DNA from: Bacteroidales bacterium
GTDB lineage: Bacteria > Bacteroidota > Bacteroidia > Bacteroidales > ML635J-15
Length of the DNA stretch: 5,757 bases
Direction: 5' to 3'
NCBI GenBank assembly: GCA_017997855.1
Contig: JAGOEF010000115.1
Coordinates: 1 to 5,757, forward strand
Shown: one piece after another, positions 1 through 5,737 of the stretch
Position numbering within the stretch: the stretch's first letter is position 1
Layout of the letters: every line of letters begins with the position of its first letter
The notes under the pieces: model-generated
What the model was told of the DNA's origin: nothing
The model's database searches: none
What the model saw: the letters and a program-made list of their open reading frames with translations, nothing else
Translations under genes and position numbers: made by a program

Positions 1-76
1 AAATACCATAGCCAATCGCCAGTGTTAAAAACAGTAGCGATATAATAACCAGCAATATATTTATTGTTTTTTTAAT
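1..76 (-). CDS. N-terminus of a membrane-anchored protein, probably TamB-like (partial, ATT start)
   Basis: The minus strand is open from base 76 to the window edge and gives 25 residues: a short basic start (ATT, Lys, Lys, Thr), then one strongly hydrophobic stretch (about residues 4-24, including ILLVIISLLFLTLA). This is a typical signal anchor. An in-frame TGA lies a few codons upstream, and no ATG, GTG or TTG lies between it and the hydrophobic segment. The ATT at 74-76 is preceded at 8 bases by GGGAGG (85-90), so ATT is the best-supported start. The next conventional start is TTG at 53-55, which would cut off the basic head and has no ribosome binding site. From memory of Bacteroidota genomes, tsaD is often divergent from a TamB/DUF490 gene, a large periplasm-spanning protein with one N-terminal membrane anchor that fits this start. 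The family assignment is inferred from context and the anchor only. Any other anchored protein remains possible. Confidence 0.55.
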   Translation of the reverse strand, partial: MKKTINILLVIISLLFLTLAIGYGI

Positions 77-83
77 ACTTTTG
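76..83 (+). promoter_or_regulatory. Possible -7 promoter element for tsaD
   Basis: TACTTTTG matches the Bacteroidota -7 consensus TAnnTTTG at every fixed position and lies 76 bases before the tsaD ATG, giving a leader of roughly 70 bases. No convincing TTTG -33 box is seen about 19-21 bases upstream, so support rests on the -7 match and position only. The element overlaps the ATT start of the divergent gene by one base. Confidence 0.35.
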
Positions 84-84
84 T

Positions 85-90
85 CCTCCC
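85..90 (-). promoter_or_regulatory. Strong Shine-Dalgarno site of the leftward gene
   Basis: On the minus strand this reads GGGAGG, with GGAGG ending 8 bases before the ATT at 74-76. That is close to ideal spacing. The other genes here (tsaD, the receptor, the DUF4249 gene and ftsE) have only A-rich or unremarkable leaders, as is usual in Bacteroidota. The site therefore stands out and decides the start of the leftward gene. Confidence 0.6.
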
Positions 91-122
91 AAAAATAAGA
101 TCATACAAAATAACAATTTTTA

Positions 123-143
123 GACCAGAAATTGGTTCTAGTC
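123..143. repeat. Small dyad in the tsaD leader
   Basis: GACCAGAA and TTCTAGTC form 8-base arms with one mismatch (7 of 8 pairs) around a 5-base centre, ending 16 bases before the tsaD ATG. It could be a leader hairpin or an operator in the divergent gap. It has no T-run, so it is not a terminator. A chance occurrence cannot be excluded. Confidence 0.3.
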
Positions 144-159
144 AAAGAAAATAAAGTAT

Positions 160-1203
160 ATGCTACATAATAATAAAGTTATCATACTTGGAATAGAATC
201 TTCGTGCGACGATACTTCGGCTGCTGTTATAGAAAACGGAGTAATCAGGTCGAATGTTATAGCCAGCCAGAAAGTTCATGAACAATATGGGGGTGTTGTG
301 CCCGAACTGGCCTCAAGGGCACATCAACATAATGTGGTTCCGGTGGTCGATGTAGCGCTCAAGCAGGCATCTATCGATGCCAGCCAGCTTACAGCCATAG
401 CATTTACGAGAGGTCCCGGACTTTTGGGCTCTTTGCTTGTGGGCACTTCATTTGCCAAAGGCTTATCGCTTTCGCTTGATATTCCCATGATTGATGTTAA
501 TCACTTACAAGGACATGTGCTTGCCCATTACATTAAAGAAAACGACGACGACAACGACAAACCACGTTTTCCACATCTTTGTTTGTTGGTGTCGGGAGGA
601 AATTCGCAGATCATAGTAGTAAAAAACCACCTCGATATGGAGGTAATTGGTCAGACGATCGATGATGCGGCTGGCGAAGCTTTCGATAAGTGCGGAAAAG
701 TGATGGGCCTGCCCTATCCTGCCGGTCCGGCTATTGATCGCCTGGCAAAAGAGGGTGACCCTGATGCTATTGAATTGAGTAAGCCTAAAATTGAAGGATT
801 GAACTATAGTTTTAGTGGGTTGAAAACAAGCTTTTTGTACCACTTGCGCGATCAATTGAAACTCAATCCTAACTATATTGAAGAGAATAAAGCGAATCTG
901 TGTGCCTCGTTGCAGAAAACAATCGTCGATGTGTTGGTAGGCAAACTGGTTCGGGCAGCAAAAGAAACCGGGATCAACGAAATAACCTTGTCAGGAGGTG
1001 TTTCTGCTAATTCAGGGCTCAGGGGCGAAATAGAGCGACAAGCAGCAAAAAGAGGATGGCGCATTTTTCTTCCCCCCTTACGCTACACTACTGATAATGC
1101 AGCAATGATTGCAATTACGGGTTATTATAAGTACCTTAACCATGAATTTGCAACCCACGATATGGTGCCTTTTGCTCGGATGGTTATTAATGAAAAAACA
1201 TAG
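160..1203 (+). CDS. tsaD: tRNA N6-adenosine threonylcarbamoyltransferase TsaD
   Basis: TsaD transfers the threonylcarbamoyl group from threonylcarbamoyl-AMP to A37 of ANN-decoding tRNAs, giving t6A; it works in the cytoplasm with TsaB and TsaE. All family landmarks are visible: the N-terminal nucleotide-binding motif GIESSCDDTS (11-20), the metal ligands in HLQGH (His115, His119), VSGGNSQ (144-150), DDAAGEAFDK (168-177), SFSGLKTS (217-224), SGGVSANSGLR (278-288), and TTDNAAM with the third metal ligand Asp312. Length is 347 residues, near the usual 335-345, and the gene looks intact. An acidic insert at about 127-133 (NDDDND), just after the metal-binding helix, is coded by near-repeated AAC/GAC codons. 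The ATG at 160 starts just before the first strand; it has no Shine-Dalgarno site, only an A-rich leader. The next gene begins 24 bases after the stop, so co-transcription is likely although the functions are unrelated. Confidence 0.97.
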   Translation: MLHNNKVIILGIESSCDDTSAAVIENGVIRSNVIASQKVHEQYGGVVPELASRAHQHNVVPVVDVALKQASIDASQLTAIAFTRGPGLLGSLLVGTSFAKGLSLSLDIPMIDVNHLQGHVLAHYIKENDDDNDKPRFPHLCLLVSGGNSQIIVVKNHLDMEVIGQTIDDAAGEAFDKCGKVMGLPYPAGPAIDRLAKEGDPDAIELSKPKIEGLNYSFSGLKTSFLYHLRDQLKLNPNYIEENKANLCASLQKTIVDVLVGKLVRAAKETGINEITLSGGVSANSGLRGEIERQAAKRGWRIFLPPLRYTTDNAAMIAITGYYKYLNHEFATHDMVPFARMVINEKT

Positions 1204-1227
1204 AAAATGTAACACCCAATCACCACA

Positions 1228-3615
1228 ATGAAAAAAATCCACCTTTTAATTATTTCACTGCTGATTTGTACATTATCGCATGCTCAACGGGCTACTGTTA
1301 GCGGATATCTTATCGATAAGTCGTCGGGAGAACGGCTTATAAATGCCAACGTATACGAAAAAAACAGTTTGCAGGGCACCACCACCAACACGTTTGGTTT
1401 TTACAGCATTACCCTTCCCAAAGATCACAAAACACTCACCTACTCTTTTGTTGGTTTTGAGCCGTTTGAAGTCTCATTTAACTTGGTAAGCGATACAGTA
1501 ATCAATATCGAATTAGAATTAAACGCCGAAATTCAGGAGATAACCGTATATGGCGAAGCAGCCCGCAAAGTTCACAATACCGAAATGAGCATGGTTGAGC
1601 TTCCTGTAATTCAGGTGCAAAAAATTCCTCTTTTTATGGGAGAACCTGATTTACTTAAAGTGTTGCAGCTGCTTCCCGGGGTAAAATCAGGAACAGAAGG
1701 CACAAGTGGTATTTACGTTCGAGGTGGCGGCCCCGACCAAAACCTTTTTTTGCTCGACGGGGTACCTGTGTATAACGTCAATCATTTATTGGGCTTTTTT
1801 TCGGTGTTTAACCCTTCAGCAATAAAAACTGTTAAGCTATACAAAGGAGGCTTCCCTGCCCGTTTTGGAGGCCGGCTTTCATCGGTCATTGATATCAATA
1901 TGAAGGAAGGCAACATGAAGGAATTCGAAGGTGAAGCGTCTCTTGGGATCATCTCATCGCGGCTTTCACTTGAAGGGCCAATTGTGAAAAACAAGACTTC
2001 GTTCATCGTTTCAGGGAGGCGAACATACGGGGATCTGCTGTTGCAGCCTCTGCTTAAACTTAGTGACGGCGATAACTTAAGGGCTGGCTATTATTTCTAC
2101 GACCTGAATGCAAAAATAAACCATATTTTTTCTGAACGAAGCCGGCTTTATTTAAGCGGATATTTTGGACAAGATAAGCTTTATGTAAAAGACAAATCGG
2201 AATACACTTACGAATCGGTTACCTATAAAAGTCGTAACGAAGTTAACATAGGCTGGCAAAATGCCACGGGTGCTTTGCGTTGGAACTATCTGTTTTCAAA
2301 TAAATTATTTGGGAATTTTATCGCTACTTACAGCAAGTATAATTTTTTTATTAGTTACGATTACCGCAATAGCAGTTCCGATTCGCCTGAATCGAGGGAT
2401 TTTTTCAAGTACCTTTCCGGGATCGACGACTGGTCGGCAAAGGCTGAGTTTGATTACTTTCCGGTGCCCCAACATGCTGTGAAATTTGGTTCTGGATACA
2501 TTTATCACACTTTTGAACCTGGGGTAACCCGAATTCAATCGGCAGCCAATAATGAACCCGATGGTGACTTTAACCTTGAGTTGGGGAACGATCCGATTTA
2601 TGCCCACGAAGCCTATTTGTTTGCCGAAGATAATTTCGATATCACTTCTCGTTTGAAAGCAAATATCGGCTTACACTTGCTTGGTTTCAGCGTTCAGGAT
2701 GTATTTTATCCTTCACTTGAACCGCGGGCTAGTTTGCGTTTCCTTGTAAATGAACAATTCTCGCTGAAAGCTTCGTACAGCAAAATGTCACAGAATATCC
2801 ATCTGCTTAGCAGTTCTACAATAAGTTTGCCCACCGATTTGTGGTTGCCTACCACTAAACGAATTAAGCCTCAAAAATCGCATCAATATGCGGTAGGTGC
2901 ATTTTTTAAATTACCACATGACCTTGATTTTTCAGTAGAAGGATATTACAAAACCATGAGCAACCTGATTGAATATAAGGATGGTGCTTCGTATATTTTG
3001 TCGGGCAAAGGATGGGAAGACTTAGTTGAACTGGGCAATGGTTGGTCGAGTGGCGCTGAATTGCTTCTTGAAAAAAAACTCGGAAAAACAACTGGCTGGA
3101 TTGGTTATACCCTCTCGTGGACCGAGCGGCAGTTTGATAACCTCAATTTCGGGCGCCCGTTTTATGCTCGTTATGACCGCCGTCACGATATAAGTATTTC
3201 GGTTACCAACGAGATCACAAAGCACATGGATGTTGCAGTTACCTGGGTATACGGAACCGGTAATGCCGTTACCCTGGGCAAGCAAACATACAAACAAAAT
3301 GAAAGTATTTCAGATGGATATGATCAAAGCTTAACGTATATCGAGAGCAGAAATAACTTCCGTATGCCGGCCTATCATCGCGTCGATGTTGGTGTTAACT
3401 TCCATCGGGTGAGTAAATTGGGGAAAAGTACATTCAGTATTTCAGCATATAATGCATACAACAGGCTGAATCCCTTTTATGTAGACTGGGGCTATAAAAA
3501 TGCTGAAACAGGGAAGCCTGTTTCTTCCGGTTATGAACCGAATGCAGAGCCCGCACTCATTCAGATGAGTATCTTTCCCATTATTCCATCAATTTCTTAT
3601 ACCTTAAAATTCTGA
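1228..3615 (+). CDS. TonB-dependent outer-membrane receptor with carboxypeptidase-like N-terminal domain (DUF4249-associated)
   Basis: This is a complete 795-residue outer-membrane active transporter. A signal peptide (1-19) ends in SHA, with Gln20 as the likely first mature residue. Residues 22-105 form a carboxypeptidase-regulatory-like beta domain (VSGYLIDKSSGERLINANV, then FGFYSITLP). A plug domain follows (about 115-228), with YVRGGGPDQ (163-171), FLLDGVPVYNVNH (174-186) and GGFPARFGGRLSSVIDI (207-223). The rest is a beta barrel rich in alternating aromatic residues, ending in YTLKF with the terminal Phe expected of a BAM-recognised barrel. There is no STN signalling domain, so it is unlikely to signal to an anti-sigma factor. 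It is compact compared with SusC proteins (about 1000 residues), and its partner is not SusD-like but the DUF4249 lipoprotein beginning 5 bases downstream. The imported substrate cannot be read from the sequence. No promoter was seen in the 24 bases upstream, so it probably depends on tsaD transcription or on a promoter inside tsaD. Confidence 0.93.
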   Translation: MKKIHLLIISLLICTLSHAQRATVSGYLIDKSSGERLINANVYEKNSLQGTTTNTFGFYSITLPKDHKTLTYSFVGFEPFEVSFNLVSDTVINIELELNAEIQEITVYGEAARKVHNTEMSMVELPVIQVQKIPLFMGEPDLLKVLQLLPGVKSGTEGTSGIYVRGGGPDQNLFLLDGVPVYNVNHLLGFFSVFNPSAIKTVKLYKGGFPARFGGRLSSVIDINMKEGNMKEFEGEASLGIISSRLSLEGPIVKNKTSFIVSGRRTYGDLLLQPLLKLSDGDNLRAGYYFYDLNAKINHIFSERSRLYLSGYFGQDKLYVKDKSEYTYESVTYKSRNEVNIGWQNATGALRWNYLFSNKLFGNFIATYSKYNFFISYDYRNSSSDSPESRDFFKYLSGIDDWSAKAEFDYFPVPQHAVKFGSGYIYHTFEPGVTRIQSAANNEPDGDFNLELGNDPIYAHEAYLFAEDNFDITSRLKANIGLHLLGFSVQDVFYPSLEPRASLRFLVNEQFSLKASYSKMSQNIHLLSSSTISLPTDLWLPTTKRIKPQKSHQYAVGAFFKLPHDLDFSVEGYYKTMSNLIEYKDGASYILSGKGWEDLVELGNGWSSGAELLLEKKLGKTTGWIGYTLSWTERQFDNLNFGRPFYARYDRRHDISISVTNEITKHMDVAVTWVYGTGNAVTLGKQTYKQNESISDGYDQSLTYIESRNNFRMPAYHRVDVGVNFHRVSKLGKSTFSISAYNAYNRLNPFYVDWGYKNAETGKPVSSGYEPNAEPALIQMSIFPIIPSISYTLKF

Positions 3616-3620
3616 TCACA

Positions 3621-4778
3621 ATGAAAATAAGAGCCAGCATATTTAAGTTCAAGTCTGAAAAAAATATTTCAGTTCTTGCTTTTTCGCTTTTCATGAGCAC
3701 ATTTTTCATTTTAGGTTGTCAGAAAGTACTCGAGTTTGATGAAGACGAAATTGAGCCCATGTTAGTTGTTAACTGCATGTTACAGCCCGATAGCTCAGTA
3801 AGTATAGATCTTACACGTTCGGTTTCTGCTCTTGAAACTGAATTGTTTTTTCCTGTCGTTAAAGACGCTTCTGTATCTTTTTCAGATGGTTATAATACAA
3901 GCACCGATTTTGACTTTGTATCTGAGGTCGATTCACTTTATTCCAATTATTACAATTTTGATGGTAATCCCATATTTGTTGTTTATGAAAAGGGCAACTA
4001 TGTAAATTCGCAAATAAAAATAGAACCCGGCAGAAAATATCAGTTGAAAGTCAGTGCCGAAGGATTTGATGATGTAACAGCCGAGACCGAAATCCCTTTC
4101 ATGGTCGGTATTGACAAATTGGATACGTTTTCAGTAAAAGTAAACGACAACTTCTCAACAATGAATGAGCGTAAAGCATCATTGAAATTTACTGACCCTG
4201 TTGGTGATAATTTTTATCGTATAAAAGTAGAAAACGCATCCATGACTGTATCTTTTGACCCTCAAACAGGTGAGATATCTTACTTAAATCCTTATAGTTA
4301 TACTAATTATATCACTTCTAATGATCCGGTTTTTGGCTACAATACCGGCACCGATATTATTGATACTGGCTCAGGCAATCGTTTCGGCGTTTTTACTGAC
4401 CAGCTATTTGATGGAAAACAATATGATATTGAATTTACGTATACTACAGATTATCAGAATTATGAAGCTCAAAAAACTGAATACTTTTTACAGATTTTCA
4501 GGGTTAGTCTTGTATCATTATCGCGCGATTATTACTATTATTTAAAAACAGTTGATAATCAAACGTCATCGGGGTACGATCTTTTTTCCGATCCGGTGTT
4601 GGTTTATACCAATATAAAAAATGGCACCGGAATTCTTGGTGGCAGTGCTGAAGATGAACAATATGTTTTACTTTCTGATTTACCTAATAGTTATCGTGCA
4701 CTTCTCCCCTTTGCCAGCGATGAAAGCTTGTTTGACTACATAAAAAAAGAGTCGGGGAAACGACCAAAATATTACTAA
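3621..4778 (+). CDS. DUF4249 family lipoprotein, partner of the TonB-dependent receptor
   Basis: This 385-residue protein has a long N-terminal region and hydrophobic segment (about 17-32) ending in the lipobox ILGC, so Cys33 should be lipidated. A Lys and an acidic run follow (C-QKVLEFDEDEIE), resembling the lipoprotein export signals of Bacteroidota; surface exposure is therefore plausible but inferred. The body is beta-rich. Family-typical stretches are EPGRKYQLKVSAEGFDDVTAETEIP (about 135-159), the LKFTDPVGDNFYRIKVE strand pair (188-204), SLSRDYYYYLKT (299-310), and DPVLVYTNIKNGTGILGG (324-341). The last 35 residues after EDEQYVLLSD are less typical. DUF4249 has no established biochemical function. 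Members commonly follow a receptor like the one 5 bases upstream, which suggests a lid or substrate-binding role similar in logic to SusD. The start at 3621 is kept because later Met codons would shorten the signal peptide too far. The stop overlaps that of the convergent ftsE by 4 bases. Confidence 0.88.
   Translation: MKIRASIFKFKSEKNISVLAFSLFMSTFFILGCQKVLEFDEDEIEPMLVVNCMLQPDSSVSIDLTRSVSALETELFFPVVKDASVSFSDGYNTSTDFDFVSEVDSLYSNYYNFDGNPIFVVYEKGNYVNSQIKIEPGRKYQLKVSAEGFDDVTAETEIPFMVGIDKLDTFSVKVNDNFSTMNERKASLKFTDPVGDNFYRIKVENASMTVSFDPQTGEISYLNPYSYTNYITSNDPVFGYNTGTDIIDTGSGNRFGVFTDQLFDGKQYDIEFTYTTDYQNYEAQKTEYFLQIFRVSLVSLSRDYYYYLKTVDNQTSSGYDLFSDPVLVYTNIKNGTGILGGSAEDEQYVLLSDLPNSYRALLPFASDESLFDYIKKESGKRPKYY
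4742..4765 (-). terminator. Weak terminator-like hairpin and T-run for ftsE
   Basis: Read on the minus strand, just past the ftsE stop, GGTCG and CGACT can form a 5-pair stem (one G-T pair) with a 6-base loop, followed by C and seven T. The arrangement is that of an intrinsic terminator, but the stem is short. It lies wholly inside the 3' end of the DUF4249 gene. On the plus strand the T-run becomes an A-run before the hairpin, so it would not end the other transcript. Confidence 0.3.
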
Positions 4779-5491
4779 TCGATAAACGACCTGAAATCGA
4801 GTTGCTCTCCTTGCGACATACCTGCATCTATAAGTTTTCCTTCTGAGCAAATCAGGGTACGTGCAGGATATTTATCAACGACCAGTTTATCGTGGGTTGC
4901 CATTAGCACGGTTTTGCCTTCGCTGTTGATTTTTTTGAACAGTTCGAGTATGCCAACCGACGTGTCGAAATCGAGGTTCCCGGTTGGTTCATCGGCCAAA
5001 ATAATTTCAGGGTTATTGAGCAGGGCGCGGGCAATGACAATACGCTGCTGTTCTCCTCCCGAAAGCTGATGTGGCATTTTTTGCTTGAAGGCAACCATTC
5101 CAACTTCTTCAAGAATAGAATCGATACGTTCATTCATCGCCTTTTCATCGGTCCAGCCGGTAGATTTTAGCACAAAGTGGAGGTTCTTGTAGATAGAACG
5201 ATCGGTAAGAAGTTTAAAATCCTGAAAAACTACTCCAATTTTTCTTCTAAGGAATGGAATATCTTTAGTTTTAATCGTTTGCAAAGAATAACCGGCAACG
5301 TTAGCTTCTCCATTGAAAACAGGCAGTTCGGCATTCAGCGTTTTAATAAGGCTTGATTTTCCACTACCCACTTTACCAATCAGAAAAACAAATTCCCCGT
5401 TGATTAACTGAAAATTAACTTGTGATAAAACCAATTGTTCGCGTTGGTATATGTCGGTGTCTTTAATCGATATGGCAAAAGCTTCTTCCAT
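4775..5491 (-). CDS. ftsE: FtsE-like ABC transporter ATP-binding protein
   Basis: FtsE is the cytoplasmic ATPase that pairs with the membrane protein FtsX at the division site, where it controls cell-wall hydrolase activation. All ABC ATPase motifs are intact: Walker A GKVGSGKS (39-46), Q-loop in VVFQDFKLL (Gln90), signature LSGGEQQR (143-150), Walker B IILADEP with catalytic Glu168, D-loop GNLD (171-174) and the switch His200 in MATHD. VFQDFKLL is characteristic of FtsE rather than LolD or MacB. At 238 residues it is slightly longer than the E. coli protein (222), through a few extra residues at both ends. No ftsX is nearby; in many Bacteroidota ftsX lies elsewhere, next to a DUF3098 gene and uppP, so isolation is not by itself odd. 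The ATG at 5491 opens directly onto the first strand (MEEAFAISIKD). The leader lacks a Shine-Dalgarno site. The gene is convergent with, and overlaps the stop of, the DUF4249 gene. Confidence 0.9.
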   Translation of the reverse strand: MEEAFAISIKDTDIYQREQLVLSQVNFQLINGEFVFLIGKVGSGKSSLIKTLNAELPVFNGEANVAGYSLQTIKTKDIPFLRRKIGVVFQDFKLLTDRSIYKNLHFVLKSTGWTDEKAMNERIDSILEEVGMVAFKQKMPHQLSGGEQQRIVIARALLNNPEIILADEPTGNLDFDTSVGILELFKKINSEGKTVLMATHDKLVVDKYPARTLICSEGKLIDAGMSQGEQLDFRSFID

Positions 5492-5550
5492 AATAATTTT
5501 GTGTTATTGGTACATTTTTACTTGATACAGAATGTTTTTTGTTCATTTAG

Positions 5551-5665
5551 AATTCATTATTCCAGCCGAGAAATAAAAACAAACATATCAAAACAAAGAA
5601 CGATAACGAAAATGTTTTAAAAACAAAAAATAAGAAACTGTTTAAATTTATGAAAATAATGAATT
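5551..5665. repeat. Spaced 11-base inverted repeat flanking the ftsE promoter
   Basis: AATTCATTATT (5551-5561) and its exact reverse complement AATAATGAATT (5655-5665) lie on either side of the putative ftsE promoter, 93 bases apart. They could be paired binding sites for a regulator. The region is very AT-rich, which makes chance matches easier. Confidence 0.2.
5580..5610 (-). promoter_or_regulatory. Probable Bacteroidota-type promoter of ftsE
   Basis: The minus strand reads TATGTTTG at 5587-5580, a full match to the -7 consensus TAnnTTTG. TTCG (5610-5607) lies 19 bases upstream and matches the -33 box TTTG at three of four positions. Transcription would start near 5573-5576, giving an AT-rich leader of roughly 80 bases before the ftsE ATG. 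Confidence 0.5.
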
Positions 5666-5681
5666 AATATATTGACTATCA

Positions 5682-5713
5682 GTTGGTTGATTGTGTAAAT
5701 TATCGTATCTTTA
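5682..5713 (+). promoter_or_regulatory. Possible promoter facing right
   Basis: TATCTTTA (5706-5713) matches seven of the eight positions of TAnnTTTG, and GTTG (5682-5685) sits 20 bases upstream as a three-of-four -33 box. It would give a leader of about 15-20 bases to the ATG at 5738. The -7 element lies inside two overlapping dyads: GTATCT/AGATAC (5705-5710 and 5722-5727) and ATCTTTAAGAT (5707-5717). A repressor site is possible but not shown. Confidence 0.3.
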
Positions 5714-5737
5714 AGATTATCAGATACATAAAAATAC

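Noticed and set aside
99..128. Minus-strand ATG at about 104 considered as the start of the leftward gene
   Set aside because: That frame ends after ten codons, before the hydrophobic anchor, and it is out of frame with the anchor.
505..855. Open minus-strand frame of 116 codons inside tsaD
   Set aside because: It is a shadow of tsaD. Its low-complexity Val run is the antisense of the GAC repeat, and it has no domain, leader or promoter of its own.
1207..1212. Start-stop pair ATG TAA just after tsaD
   Set aside because: Minimal start-stop elements can stall ribosomes in some systems, but a single 6-base match in an AT-rich gap has no supporting ribosome binding site.
1870..2147. Repeated CCGGCTTT at two places in the receptor gene
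   Set aside because: The two copies encode unrelated parts of the protein, are not in a palindromic or tandem arrangement, and fit chance codon use.
2305..2607. Open minus-strand frame of 100 codons inside the receptor gene
   Set aside because: It lies fully within a strongly supported receptor gene and shows no recognisable domain or leader.
4779..4800. Dyad TCGAT/ATCGA just downstream of the DUF4249 stop, considered as its terminator
   Set aside because: The arms are only 5 bases with a 12-base centre and no T-run follows on the plus strand. It also lies within the ftsE coding region.
5435..5620. Plus-strand frame of 61 codons across the ftsE start and upstream gap
   Set aside because: It runs antisense to the ftsE start and through the proposed ftsE promoter, has no ribosome binding site, and its product looks like translated AT-rich noncoding sequence.
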